A stretch of DNA of 57,366 nt from Peptococcus niger. Its GTDB lineage: Bacteria > Bacillota > Peptococcia > Peptococcales > Peptococcaceae. Of the stretch, positions 16,158-24,277 are shown one piece after another. Below the pieces are notes generated by a model. The model was not told where the DNA came from. It worked only from the letters and a program-made list of their open reading frames with translations, and made no database searches. Numbering within the stretch: position 1 is the stretch's first letter; each line of letters begins with the position of its first letter. The position numbers and the translations under genes are program-made. The stretch covers positions 1 to 57,366 of the forward strand of contig NZ_FNAF01000011.1 of assembly GCF_900101835.1 (NCBI RefSeq), in the 5' to 3' direction.

Positions 16158-16178
16158 ATTGCGAAGGGGGGATGCGCT

Positions 16179-17678
16179 TTGGGCGTACTTTTATCGAAAT
16201 TATCCGAAACGGTGATGGCCGTGGTGCCGGTGAGCATCTTGGTGCTGATTTTGCATTTTACGGTGGCACCCCTGCCCGGCCGTGAGCTAATCCATTTCCT
16301 TATCGGTGCTCTTTTCATCATCCTTGGCCTGGCCATCTTCCTCCTGGGCGTTGATTTGGCGGTTACCCCGGTGGGAACCCATGTCGGCGGCGCCCTGGCC
16401 CGGCGCCGGAGCCTGCCGCTGATGATGGGCGTCGGCCTGGTGCTGGGCTTTTTCATCAATGTGGCTGAGCCCAACCTGCTCGTCATTGCCAGCCAAATCA
16501 CCCACGCCACCGGTGGAATCATCAGCGTGATCTCCGTGGTCCTCCTGGCCTCCATCGGTGTTGGCCTGATGATTGCCCTTGGCCTCTTGCGCATCATTAT
16601 GCAATGGGCGCTGAACAACCTCCTGCTCATTTGCTTCGGCGTGATTTGCCTCTTGGCGGTTATCTCCTCCAACGATATGCTGGGCATTGCAACGGATACC
16701 AGCGGTGCCACGACCGGGTCTATGACGGTGCCCTTTATTTTAGCCCTGGGCATCGGTGTCAGCCGGGTCCATGGTGGGAAAAAAGCGGAAGAGGACAGCT
16801 TCGGGCTGGCCGGTTTATCCACCGCCGGGCCGATGACCGCGGTCATGATCCTGACCCTTGTCAAGGGCTTGACCGATGTCTCCGGCGATATCCCTGAAGC
16901 CGCAAGTGCCCAGCCGGACCTTCTGCCCTACTTGCTGGGCGTCTTCAAGGGGGTCCTGGTTGATGTGACCAGTGCCATTGTTCCCTTGGTCATCATCACG
17001 ATTTTAGCCCAGTACACCCTGCTGAAGCTTTCCAAACGGGCCTTTTACCGTATTTTAATGGGTTTTGTCTATACTTTTGTCGGCTTTATCCTCTTCCTGA
17101 CCGGCGTCAATGCCGGTTTTATGAACGCTGGCAAGGTCATCGGCCAAACCTTGGCCGGCCAATCGGTCCCCCTGGTTATCCTGGTCGGCTCGGCCATCGG
17201 GCTCCTGGTTATTCTGGCCGAGCCTTCCGTCCACGTCCTCTGTGCCCAAATTGAGGACATCACCGCCGGTACGATCACGAAAAAGCTGATTTTAACGACC
17301 CTGGCCATTGGGGTATCCCTGGCCCTTGTCCTAACCCTTTTGCGTCTGGCCACTCCCGGTGCCCAGCTCTGGTATATCTTATTACCGGGCTACCTGCTCT
17401 GCATGCTGCTGAGCCGTCTGACGCCGACCCTTTTTGTGGGCATGGGCTTTGACGCAGGCACTGCCGCTTCCGGGCCGATGACGGCCACCTTTATCTTGGC
17501 CTTTGCCCAGGGCGCGGCGACGGCCTGGAAGGGCACGGCCGGTTTGATTGATGCCTTCGGGGTCATCGCCACGGTTGCTTTAATCCCCATTCTTGCTGTA
17601 CAATTGTTGGGGATTATTGCCACTCGGCCTAAAAAGAGGCCCTCGCCTGTCATTTCGCCAGAAGCAAAGGAGCGGTAA
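16179..17678 (+). CDS. DUF1538 multi-pass membrane protein (putative transporter)
   Basis: A 499-residue membrane protein with roughly 12-14 helices in two homologous halves. Each half carries a similar signature: NVAEPNLLVIASQI / ILAEPSVHVLCAQI, and TDTSGATTGSMTVPFILALG / FDAGTAASGPMTATFILAFA. This internal duplication and the conserved AEP and G-M-T motifs match DUF1538. The start is TTG 16179, 9 bases behind GGGGG. Two bases separate its stop from the PII-like gene, so the pair is co-translated. DUF1538 proteins are predicted transporters of unknown substrate; linkage with PII proteins suggests regulation of its activity by energy or nitrogen signals. Confidence 0.87.
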   Translation: MGVLLSKLSETVMAVVPVSILVLILHFTVAPLPGRELIHFLIGALFIILGLAIFLLGVDLAVTPVGTHVGGALARRRSLPLMMGVGLVLGFFINVAEPNLLVIASQITHATGGIISVISVVLLASIGVGLMIALGLLRIIMQWALNNLLLICFGVICLLAVISSNDMLGIATDTSGATTGSMTVPFILALGIGVSRVHGGKKAEEDSFGLAGLSTAGPMTAVMILTLVKGLTDVSGDIPEAASAQPDLLPYLLGVFKGVLVDVTSAIVPLVIITILAQYTLLKLSKRAFYRILMGFVYTFVGFILFLTGVNAGFMNAGKVIGQTLAGQSVPLVILVGSAIGLLVILAEPSVHVLCAQIEDITAGTITKKLILTTLAIGVSLALVLTLLRLATPGAQLWYILLPGYLLCMLLSRLTPTLFVGMGFDAGTAASGPMTATFILAFAQGAATAWKGTAGLIDAFGVIATVALIPILAVQLLGIIATRPKKRPSPVISPEAKER

Positions 17679-17680
17679 TC

Positions 17681-18331
17681 ATGGCTTGTCAATTTAACTT
17701 AAATGTGGTTTTTTTAGACCCAAAAGACGATAAACGCGCCTTACTTGCTGCGGCTGAAGTGGGCATTTCCGGCGCAACGGTGCTCTATGGCCTGGGCACC
17801 AATGCCAGTAAGTTGCTGAATATGTTGGGCATTGATCAACTGCGCAAAGAAATCATGCTCTTGGTGGCGCATGAATCCTTGTCCGAGCCCTTTCACAAAG
17901 AGCTCCACAAGGCCCTGGAACTGAACAAACACGGCCACGGATTGGCCATTACAATGCCCTTGGTGCGCGTGCTCGGTTTAAATGAGTTAACCGGTGAATG
18001 TTGGAAAGGAGCAGGCAGTATGGAACATGAGCTGATCACCATCATCGTCGACAACGGCCGGGCGGATGACATCATCGCCGCCGCACGAAAGGGCGGCGCC
18101 CGTGGGGCGACGACCTTACACGGCCACGGCACCGCCAGCGATAAGGCGGCCAAATTCTTTAACCTGGAAATCGAACCGGAAAAAGAGGTCATTCTCATCG
18201 TGGCGGCAGCTGATGAAGCGGAAAAGATCATCAGCGCTGTCCGTGCCGTCCACGAATTTGAAGGACCCAACAGCGGCGTTCTCTTTTCCGTGGACGTCAG
18301 CAAGGTGACCGGTCTTTTCAAACCGACTTAA
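17681..18331 (+). CDS. Tandem PII-like (GlnB superfamily) regulatory protein
   Basis: A 216-residue protein made of two PII-like domains, about residues 5-105 and 113-215. Each has the alternating beta-alpha-beta pattern and a glycine turn after strand 2 (GISGATVLYGLGT and GARGATTLHGHGT), where the T-loop of true PII starts; here that loop is short. The second domain contains EKEVILIVAAADEAEKI. There is no uridylylation tyrosine motif of classical GlnB. A tandem arrangement could assemble as a pseudo-trimer or hexamer. The gene starts two bases after the DUF1538 stop, pointing to a membrane-transporter regulator in the manner of PII with AmtB or SbtB with SbtA (inference). Confidence 0.82.
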   Translation: MACQFNLNVVFLDPKDDKRALLAAAEVGISGATVLYGLGTNASKLLNMLGIDQLRKEIMLLVAHESLSEPFHKELHKALELNKHGHGLAITMPLVRVLGLNELTGECWKGAGSMEHELITIIVDNGRADDIIAAARKGGARGATTLHGHGTASDKAAKFFNLEIEPEKEVILIVAAADEAEKIISAVRAVHEFEGPNSGVLFSVDVSKVTGLFKPT

Positions 18332-18344
18332 CCGATAATGCAAA

Positions 18345-18384
18345 AATTCCCCGTCATGCCTGAATGCATGACGGGGAATTTTTT
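18345..18384 (+). terminator. Strong terminator after the DUF1538/PII operon
   Basis: Perfect 14-bp stem AATTCCCCGTCATG with CATGACGGGGAATT, 8-base loop, followed by four or more T. Confidence 0.92.
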
Positions 18385-18403
18385 CGTTATAGGCAAGGCC
18401 TTG

Positions 18404-18604
18404 TTAGGTCCGCGGCTCACGCGGTGCCTGATATATCACTTTTTTAATCATTTTTTCAAACTTCGGCCGTGGGAGCCAGATTTCATGGTCACAGCCCTGA
18501 CAGCGAATGCGGAAGTCCATTCCGCGGCGCATGATCCGCCATTGGTCGCTGCCGCAGGGGTGTTTTTTTTTCACCTGCACCACATCGCCCACCTGTAAAT
18601 CCAT
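18404..18604 (-). CDS. DUF951 family protein
   Basis: A 66-residue protein starting MDLQVGDVVQVKKKHPCG. It carries conserved blocks GSDQWRIMRRGMDFRIRCQGCDHEIWLPR and KFEKMIKKV. The cysteines in HPCG and CQGC suggest a small zinc or RNA-binding fold. ATG 18604 fits the family start; GGGAGGTG lies about 12 bases upstream, and a TTG two codons earlier is nearer to it. It follows mscS in the same operon, the usual neighbour in Firmicutes near parB. Molecular function unknown. Confidence 0.85.
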   Translation of the reverse strand: MDLQVGDVVQVKKKHPCGSDQWRIMRRGMDFRIRCQGCDHEIWLPRPKFEKMIKKVIYQAPREPRT

Positions 18605-18627
18605 CGGCAAGGTTGCCACCTCCCCTT

Positions 18628-19677
18628 TCAATCAACGGCATCCGGGCTCGACTCCTCCGGCGGCCCTGCCGGTTCCTGGTGAATTACCAGCTGGTCATAG
18701 GGAATGCCGATGCCGCGGTCATCCAAGATCTCTTTTAAAATAGCCCGCAATTGACGGGTATGGACCCAGTGGGCCAAGTAGGTAGACGTAAAGGAAATCC
18801 GCCACATAACGGCACTGGCCTCAAAGGCATTGACGCCTAAGAGGTCTGCCGGGCTATAGAGGTCTTCGCCCGGCTCAGCTTCATTGTTGAACCGGTCACA
18901 GGCCTCGGCAAGGGCCTGACGGGCCGTCAGGTTATCGCATTCATAGGGCAGGGGGATGTCAAATAAAACCACGCTCGGGTATTTTGAATAATTGACCACC
19001 GCATCGACCATCCCGTTGGGGATGAAGACCGTTTCCCCGTAAGCGGTGCGGATCGTGGTGGACCGCATGCCCACGCTTAAAACCTCGCCTTCAAAGTCTG
19101 CCAGCTTAACCCAATCGCCCACATCATAATGGCGTTCAATCAGGGTAAAAAGGCCGCTGACCCAGTCCTTAATGATGCTCTGCGAGACAAAGGCAATCAG
19201 CACACCGGCAATCCCGGCCCCGGCAACCATGCCGCGAATATCCACGCCGATGATACCCAGAACGCCCATCAGGGCAATGAAGAGCATAAAGTAATTGAAA
19301 ACGCTTTCAATCAAATGCCCCGCCGTACTCAGCTGGACGCCGCCGGCAGCAGAGGCGGCCCGTTGCTTATTGCGCAGGAGCCGGCGGATTAAAAAGCCGC
19401 CTACCCGCCAAATCAGCCCGACGATGACCAGCAAGACCAGGATCCGGATCCCATTCAAGAGGTAAAGGCTCAGCCGGTCCGGGGTAAAGAAGTGGGCTAT
19501 AAGGCCCAGCTGGTCTTTAGCCGCGTCGGCGCCGGCACTGGCGGCTTCCTTGGCCACTTCCGTAGCGTCTTCAACCTCCGAATCATCCGCCGCCCAAAGG
19601 GGCTTCCCGCCTCCGGCCATGCCGGCTATAGAAAGCGCCAGCACCATTAAATATAGCTTTCGTAAAATAGTTTGCAT
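18628..19677 (-). CDS. mscS: MscS-family mechanosensitive channel
   Basis: A 349-residue protein. A signal-peptide-like start (cleavage possible after PLWA, residue ~29) is followed by an acidic Ala-rich segment. Three membrane helices lie at about 70-175, then the MscS pore helix and beta domain (GVLIAFVSQSIIKDWVSGLFTLIERHY and VGDWVKL, then IPNGMV). It protects against hypo-osmotic shock. AGGAG lies just upstream of the ATG. It sits between a CvpA gene and DUF951 in the parAB-side operon. The length is slightly above the usual ~285 residues because of the exported N-terminal extension. Confidence 0.9.
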   Translation of the reverse strand: MQTILRKLYLMVLALSIAGMAGGGKPLWAADDSEVEDATEVAKEAASAGADAAKDQLGLIAHFFTPDRLSLYLLNGIRILVLLVIVGLIWRVGGFLIRRLLRNKQRAASAAGGVQLSTAGHLIESVFNYFMLFIALMGVLGIIGVDIRGMVAGAGIAGVLIAFVSQSIIKDWVSGLFTLIERHYDVGDWVKLADFEGEVLSVGMRSTTIRTAYGETVFIPNGMVDAVVNYSKYPSVVLFDIPLPYECDNLTARQALAEACDRFNNEAEPGEDLYSPADLLGVNAFEASAVMWRISFTSTYLAHWVHTRQLRAILKEILDDRGIGIPYDQLVIHQEPAGPPEESSPDAVD

Positions 19678-19689
19678 GCAAACAATCTC

Positions 19690-20373
19690 CTATAGGAAGG
19701 GGGCCTGGCCGCCGATAAAGAAGTCCACCAAAAATTTAAGGACCGGCAGGAAAAAACTGTCTTCCGCCGCCGTCCCGGCCGCCGTGCCCACCCCGAAGGT
19801 CATGGTCGCCAGGGTAATAAAGCCCAGGAGGACCAGGGACAGGCAGGCACTGACAAAGGCCCCCAAAAAGGCATCAAAGGTCAAAAGGAAGGGGACCTTT
19901 TTCAGCAGCCGGTAAAGCAGGTGGCCGATGACATATAAGATCAGCAGGGCCGCCGCCCAAACCAAAACAAACAATAAAATACGCCAGCAGGGGACCGACA
20001 GCACATGGGCCACATGGGTGTAAACGCTTTCAGTTACCTGAGCGCTCTGGGCTTGAATTTGATCGTTCAGCCGGTCACTGAAACTGCCGGGCAGGGGAAG
20101 GGCGGAAATAGTCTCCCGCAGGCCTGAGGTATCAAAGGCTTCCTCGCCGCCTTCCCGGTGGTGGAGGTAGTTCTCAATTAACTTCTGCACCTGGGCCCGG
20201 CCGTTAATATGCCGGTTCACGGTTTTTTCAATGCCGTCAATCTGCCGCCAAAGCCCGTAAAATATCAATAAACCGCCGACCCAACCGCCCAATCGACGAA
20301 AAAATCCCTTTCGATAACCGCGCATCAGGGCCAAGGCAATGACCCCGACGACAAAAATATCCCAACCGGTCAA
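19690..20373 (-). CDS. CvpA-family membrane protein
   Basis: A 227-residue protein. The start is TTG 20373 (TGWDIFVVGVIALAL), because GGAGGAGG precedes it by 5 bases; the frame extends to 20499 but would overlap the neighbour without a ribosome site. It has membrane helices at about 4-20, 28-45, 112-135 and 150-180. The N-terminal pattern ALMRGYRKGFFRRLGGWVGG matches CvpA (named for colicin V production). Family role is unclear; it is linked with envelope homeostasis. It lies between a YhiN-type flavoprotein and mscS. Confidence 0.75.
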   Translation of the reverse strand: MTGWDIFVVGVIALALMRGYRKGFFRRLGGWVGGLLIFYGLWRQIDGIEKTVNRHINGRAQVQKLIENYLHHREGGEEAFDTSGLRETISALPLPGSFSDRLNDQIQAQSAQVTESVYTHVAHVLSVPCWRILLFVLVWAAALLILYVIGHLLYRLLKKVPFLLTFDAFLGAFVSACLSLVLLGFITLATMTFGVGTAAGTAAEDSFFLPVLKFLVDFFIGGQAPFL

Positions 20374-20386
20374 TGTATCCTCCTCC

Positions 20387-21619
20387 TTATCCGGCAAAGG
20401 CGGCTGCCGACCGACCGGCCAGCCGACCGCTGGCCCAGGCCCATTGCAGGTTATAGCCGCCGCAGTCGCCGGTAACATCCAGCACTTCTCCACAGGCAAA
20501 GAGCCCGGGCACCAGCCAGCTCATCAGCGTCTCCGGGTCAAAATCCGCCAGGTCAATGCCCCCTGCCGTAACCTGGGCGTCCTGGTAGGGGCGCAAGCCG
20601 GTCACGGCTAGCGGGTAATTTTTAGCCAGGGCCGTAAAGGCCTGCGGCATATCCGCCGGCAAGGCCGCAGCCCCATCGGTCATTTTGCCGGCATAGAGCC
20701 GCCGCATCAGGAGAAGTCCCAGGGGCTTGGGCAAAAGGCCGGCGGTAAAGGCGGCCACCGGCTGCCATCCAAGGCGGTCCATCCGCAGAGCCAGGTGAGC
20801 CTCCAATCTTTCTGCAGGCAGGTCCGGAAAGAGGTCGAGATGCAAACGTATGTTCTGCCCCTCCAACCGCTCACCAACCGCATGGGCCAGGTCAAAGGCC
20901 ACCGGGCCGCTCAAGCCATCTGCGTTAAAGAGGACTTCCCCGGAAGCATCCGGCCGGTCCTGGGAGGCCTTGAACCGGGCATCCACCCACCAGCGCACCC
21001 CCTGCAGGCCACGGATGGCCGCTTTTTCCGTACAAATTGGGCAAATGGCCGGGTGGCGGGGCCGGGAGACATGGCCAAGGGCCTCTAAAAGGGCATAGCC
21101 GTCGGTGGTGCCACCCAGCTGGGGTGCCGCCTGGCCACCGCAGGCCACAATAACCGTCCGGCCTTCCACCGGGCCAGCCGGGCTGTCAACCCGGAAGGCC
21201 CCGTAGCCGCCGCTGATCCCCGTCACCCGATGGTCCGTCCGCAGGGCAACCCCCCGGTGGGCCGCCCACAAGCGGAGGGCATCGGCCACCATGCCGGCCT
21301 TTCGCGCATAGGGGTAGACCCGGTCACGGTCATCAATATAGGGCGGCAGGCCCAGGTCGGTGAAAAATTCCACCGCATCTTCATCGCTAAACTGGGCCAG
21401 GGCGGGAGAGAGGGCGTAGGGCGTGTGACTATGGTAATGGACCGGGTCCAAACCGCGATGGGTAAAGTTACACCGGCCGTTGCCGCTGGCGGCAATCTTC
21501 CGCCCCAGCCGGGCGCCTGCCTCCAAGAGGACCACAGAAGCGCCCGCTTCCGCGGCGGCAATGGCCGCCATAAGCCCTGAAGCGCCACCGCCGACAATGA
21601 CCACATCCGCTCGTTCCAT
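20387..21619 (-). CDS. NAD(P)/FAD-dependent oxidoreductase, YhiN/HI0933 family
   Basis: A 410-residue flavoprotein. The FAD-binding Rossmann motif VIVGGGASGLMAAIAAAEAGA is at residues 6-26. It is followed by the family hallmark GRKIAASGNGRCNFTH, then VIVACGGQAAPQLGGTTDGY and, at the C-terminus, VTAGGIDLADFDPETLMSW with GLFACGEVLDVTGDCGGYNLQWAWASG. These are typical of the YhiN/BaiN-like family. The reaction is not established here. It starts 8 bases after parB and is co-transcribed with parAB. Confidence 0.9.
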   Translation of the reverse strand: MERADVVIVGGGASGLMAAIAAAEAGASVVLLEAGARLGRKIAASGNGRCNFTHRGLDPVHYHSHTPYALSPALAQFSDEDAVEFFTDLGLPPYIDDRDRVYPYARKAGMVADALRLWAAHRGVALRTDHRVTGISGGYGAFRVDSPAGPVEGRTVIVACGGQAAPQLGGTTDGYALLEALGHVSRPRHPAICPICTEKAAIRGLQGVRWWVDARFKASQDRPDASGEVLFNADGLSGPVAFDLAHAVGERLEGQNIRLHLDLFPDLPAERLEAHLALRMDRLGWQPVAAFTAGLLPKPLGLLLMRRLYAGKMTDGAAALPADMPQAFTALAKNYPLAVTGLRPYQDAQVTAGGIDLADFDPETLMSWLVPGLFACGEVLDVTGDCGGYNLQWAWASGRLAGRSAAAFAG

Positions 21620-21627
21620 AAGGCCTC

Positions 21628-22533
21628 CTAGTGCAATTGCTGGTGCAAAAGCTCTAAAATCCGCGTTAAATCATCTTCACTGTAAAACTCAATCTTCAGC
21701 TCACTGACCGGGCCCCGCTTGTGGATCCGCACCTTGGTCTGTAAATTTTCACTGAGCTGGCGGCTGATTTCTTGATAAACTTCCTGTCCTTTAGCGGCCT
21801 TGGCCGGCTTTTTCCGGTCCGCGTCCGGTTTATTCCCGTCCTTCAGGGACCGGGCCAATTCTTCCACCTGGCGGACCGAATAACCCAGCTGGGCCGCCTC
21901 CAGGGCCAAAGCAACCAGGTCCGCCGGATCCGGAATGCCCAACAAAGCGCGACCGTGCCCGGCCGTCAGCCGCCCCTCGGCCAGTAAGGCCAGGACCTCT
22001 TCCGGCAGGTCCAAGAGCCGGACCATATTGGCCACATGGGCCCGGCTTTTGCCCACCGCTTCCGCCACCTGGGCGGCACTTTGACCGGTATCCGCCATTA
22101 ACCGGGCATAGCCCTGAGCCTCTTCCAAGGCATTTAAGTCTGCCCGCTGAATGTTTTCCACCAGGGCGATGGTCGCCATGGCCCGGTCATCCAATTGACG
22201 GACGATGGCCGGAATGGTCTCCAGGCCGGCTATTTTTGCCGCCCGCAGCCGCCGTTCCCCGCTCACCAGCAGGGTATCGTCCTCCCGGCGGACCACCAAG
22301 ATGGGGGACAAGACCCCTTCCCGGCGGATGGAGTCTGCCAAGTCGGTCAAGGCTTCCTCGTCAAATTCATGCCGCGGCTGCCAGGGGTTTGGCAGGATAT
22401 CCGCCAGGGGCAGGTCATAAACCGCCTCACCAGCAGCCCCTTCATCGCCCTTTTTCAACTTATCAATATTCTCGTTTAAATCCGGAATCAGCGCGCCCAA
22501 GCCGCGGCCCAGGCCGCCCTTAGTTTTCGACAC
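21628..22533 (-). CDS. parB: Chromosome-partitioning protein ParB (Spo0J)
   Basis: A 301-residue ParB. The N-terminal KTKGGLGRGLGALIPD stimulates ParA ATPase in this family. The CTP-binding ParB/Sulfiredoxin domain follows (ILPNPWQPRHEFDEEAL, GERRLRAAKIAGL, ALVENIQRADLNALEEA), then a helix-turn-helix (QSAAQVAEAVGKSRAHVANMVRLL) and a C-terminal dimerisation domain. The start is GTG 22533, with GGAGG 9 bases upstream; a longer frame to 22641 is out of place inside parA. It overlaps parA by 14 bases. It would load on the two parS sites at 23355 and 23401. Confidence 0.95.
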   Translation of the reverse strand: MSKTKGGLGRGLGALIPDLNENIDKLKKGDEGAAGEAVYDLPLADILPNPWQPRHEFDEEALTDLADSIRREGVLSPILVVRREDDTLLVSGERRLRAAKIAGLETIPAIVRQLDDRAMATIALVENIQRADLNALEEAQGYARLMADTGQSAAQVAEAVGKSRAHVANMVRLLDLPEEVLALLAEGRLTAGHGRALLGIPDPADLVALALEAAQLGYSVRQVEELARSLKDGNKPDADRKKPAKAAKGQEVYQEISRQLSENLQTKVRIHKRGPVSELKIEFYSEDDLTRILELLHQQLH

Positions 22534-23281
22534 GGGAAATAACCTCCTTCGCCAACGTCTTATAGGTCCAGGCCCCCTTGGAAAGCCGGTCGTACTCAAA
22601 TATGGTCTGCCCGTAAGATGGCGCCTCAGACAAGCGGACATTGCGCGGAATCAAGGTCTTAAAGACAAGGGGCCCAAAAGCCGTCCGCACCTCGTCCACC
22701 ACCTGCTTGGCCAGCCGCATCCGTCCGTCGTACATGGTCATCACAATCCCAAAGAGGCGCAGCGACGGATTGCCGCCGGCCTGGATCCGCTGAACCGTTT
22801 CCATCAACTGGCTCAGCCCTTCCAAGGCATAATACTCGCACTGGATGGGGACCAAAATCCCATCGGCCGCCATCAAGGCGTTCACCGTCAACAAGCCCAG
22901 CGACGGCGGGCAGTCAATTAAAATCACATCATAGGCCGGCGCAAAGGGCGCCAGCAGCCTTTTCAACTGCAAGGTCCCCTCTTCCAGGGACCCCAGGTCC
23001 TGCTCGGCCGCCGCCAAATTGATGTTCGCCGGCATCAGGTCCAAGTAGTCCCGGACGCCCACCTGCCGGCAGTCCTCAGCTTCGGCGGTTCCAACCAGCC
23101 CTTGGTAGACGGTGGTTGCCAGCCCGTCTTTATCGATGCCCAGGCCGCTGGTCGCATTGCCTTGCGGGTCCAGGTCGATCAAGAGGACCTTTTTCTTTGC
23201 CCGCGCCAAAGCCGCCGCCAAATTGATGGCCGTCGTGGTTTTTGCCACACCGCCCTTTTGGTTGACCAATGCCAATATCAT
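22520..23281 (-). CDS. parA: Chromosome-partitioning ATPase ParA (Soj)
   Basis: A 253-residue ParA with deviant Walker A KGGVAKTTTAINLAAAL at residues 10-26, Walker A-prime LIDLDPQGNATSGLG and Walker B DVILIDCPPSLG. The size and lack of an N-terminal HTH match chromosomal Soj. It works with ParB and parS in origin segregation and, through Soj, in control of DnaA. ATG follows an AAGGAGG site. An extended -10 (TGGTATAAT, 23313-23305) lies 24-32 bases upstream. Confidence 0.96.
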   Translation of the reverse strand: MILALVNQKGGVAKTTTAINLAAALARAKKKVLLIDLDPQGNATSGLGIDKDGLATTVYQGLVGTAEAEDCRQVGVRDYLDLMPANINLAAAEQDLGSLEEGTLQLKRLLAPFAPAYDVILIDCPPSLGLLTVNALMAADGILVPIQCEYYALEGLSQLMETVQRIQAGGNPSLRLFGIVMTMYDGRMRLAKQVVDEVRTAFGPLVFKTLIPRNVRLSEAPSYGQTIFEYDRLSKGAWTYKTLAKEVISRVEN

Positions 23282-23304
23282 GAAACCGCCTCCTTATCTA
23301 GGCC

Positions 23305-23313
23305 ATTATACCA
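23305..23313 (-). promoter_or_regulatory. Extended -10 promoter of parAB
   Basis: Reading leftward, TGGTATAAT is a near-perfect extended -10 box, 24 bases before parA. No good -35 is seen at 17 bases, as expected for extended -10 promoters. The parS sites lie just upstream, so ParB spreading could influence it. Confidence 0.7.
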
Positions 23314-23354
23314 CAGCCGCCCGGCGCAATCATCAATTCCCTGCAAACTTCCCC

Positions 23355-23370
23355 TGTTTCACGTGAAACA
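23355..23370. other. parS site 1
   Basis: TGTTTCACGTGAAACA, identical to the consensus 16-bp parS palindrome bound by ParB/Spo0J. Confidence 0.97.
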
Positions 23371-23400
23371 GGCCCAGCCGACCGCCCATTTTCTTCCAAC

Positions 23401-23416
23401 TGTTTCACGTGAAACA
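23401..23416. other. parS site 2
   Basis: A second exact TGTTTCACGTGAAACA, 46 bases from the first (start to start), upstream of parA. Confidence 0.97.
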
Positions 23417-23452
23417 AAAAAAGAAGGCCGATATCCATCGGCCTTCTTTTTT
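23414..23452. terminator. Bidirectional terminator beside parS
   Basis: Stem GAAGGCCGAT (23423-23432) with ATCGGCCTTC (23437-23446), 4-base loop, flanked by A-run and T-run so that it works in both directions. The leftward A-run overlaps the end of parS 2. Confidence 0.85.
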
Positions 23453-23534
23453 GAAAGGGTCATGCAATGACGAAATAAAACGAAAGGAAGTTTAACCACT
23501 GCTTATATTATAGCACAAGATTGCCTTAATGCAA
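23414..23534 (-). ncRNA. Candidate short leftward transcript ending beside parS
   Basis: Reading leftward, TTGCAT (23534-23529), 16 bases, TATAAT preceded by TGC (23512-23507) is a strong sigma-A promoter. The next feature downstream is the terminator at 23414-23452. A transcript of about 85 bases (about 23500 to 23415) would result. It has no convincing coding frame. It could be a small RNA, or simply a promoter whose transcript is stopped before parS. Uncertain. Confidence 0.35.
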
Positions 23535-23711
23535 GAATTTTTAAGAGAAAGTTGATCGAAAAATAACCGTCTTCTAATCCTGATTCGGGCGAGCATCTTA
23601 TGCCTATTTCCCCAGAAAAAATATTTGCCCTTGCCCGGTAAGCAAAAGGCCAGTTTTTTCCTTAAGGTAGTGAGGGGGCTTTCCCCCAACTGATAAAAGG
23701 AGGTGATTTCA
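23535..23711. other. Intergenic region before the DUF1659 gene
   Basis: No gene is supported. There is a short GGGGG-CTTT-CCCCC hairpin at about 23672-23686, shortly before the ribosome site of the DUF1659 gene. I could not find a clear rightward promoter. Confidence 0.3.
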
Positions 23712-23927
23712 ATGGCTCTCACTTTATCCGGCAAACGCTTGCGCATTTCTATGAACCTTGGTGAGGAGGCGGGCAAAAAGGTCCTGCGGTCCCGTACTTT
23801 TTCCAACATCAACACCGGGGCAACAGATACGCAATACTATGCCGCCTGTGAAGCGCTGGCCGCCTTGCTGAACGGAACCAGCGAGCAGTTCAGCCTGATC
23901 AGCGAAGAAGTCCTTAGCCAGGGCTAA
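23712..23927 (+). CDS. DUF1659 family protein
   Basis: A 71-residue protein (starts MALTLSGKRLRISM) with the DUF1659 pattern: a beta start, SRTFSNINTGATDTQYYAACEALAALLNG, and a short C-terminus. AAAGGAGGTGATTTCA gives an ideal ribosome site before ATG 23712. It is followed 31 bases later by a DUF2922 gene, a pairing common in Clostridia and Bacilli. Function unknown. A lysin gene nearby suggests a phage-derived or wall-associated role (inference). Confidence 0.82.
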   Translation: MALTLSGKRLRISMNLGEEAGKKVLRSRTFSNINTGATDTQYYAACEALAALLNGTSEQFSLISEEVLSQG

Positions 23928-23958
23928 GTGGTCTCAATGATGAAAGGAGGTGAATCCC

Positions 23959-24189
23959 TTGGCTCAACAAAAATCCCTTGTCTTAACCTTCATTAAGGCA
24001 GACGGTAAAAAAGCCAGCATGACCTTGTCCGATCCAAAGACGGACTTGACCGCCGATACGGTAAAAACCATGATGGAAAAAATGGCCGCCAGCACCGTCT
24101 TTAAAAGCGGTGATGCCATTTTTACCAAGGCGCATATGGCACAGTTGGTCACCCGAGAGATGGCAGACTTGTACGTCGCTGCCAACTGA
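23959..24189 (+). CDS. DUF2922 family protein
   Basis: A 76-residue protein (AQQKSLVLTFIKADGKKASMTLSDPKTDLTADTVKTMM) matching DUF2922 in length and pattern. I set the start at TTG 23959, 8-9 bases behind AAAGGAGG; a GTG nine bases upstream is within the ribosome site. It pairs with the DUF1659 gene. A terminator follows. Function unknown. Confidence 0.8.
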   Translation: MAQQKSLVLTFIKADGKKASMTLSDPKTDLTADTVKTMMEKMAASTVFKSGDAIFTKAHMAQLVTREMADLYVAAN

Positions 24190-24202
24190 TGGGTCTACCC
24201 TT

Positions 24203-24226
24203 GCGGGGCATTTGCCCCGCTTTTTT
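24203..24226 (+). terminator. Terminator after DUF1659/DUF2922
   Basis: Stem GCGGGGCA with TGCCCCGC, 2-base loop region, followed by six T. Confidence 0.9.
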
Positions 24227-24277
24227 CGTAGCTTTTTTCCTATCTCTTAACTTAACTCCTATGAAAGGATGATGATT

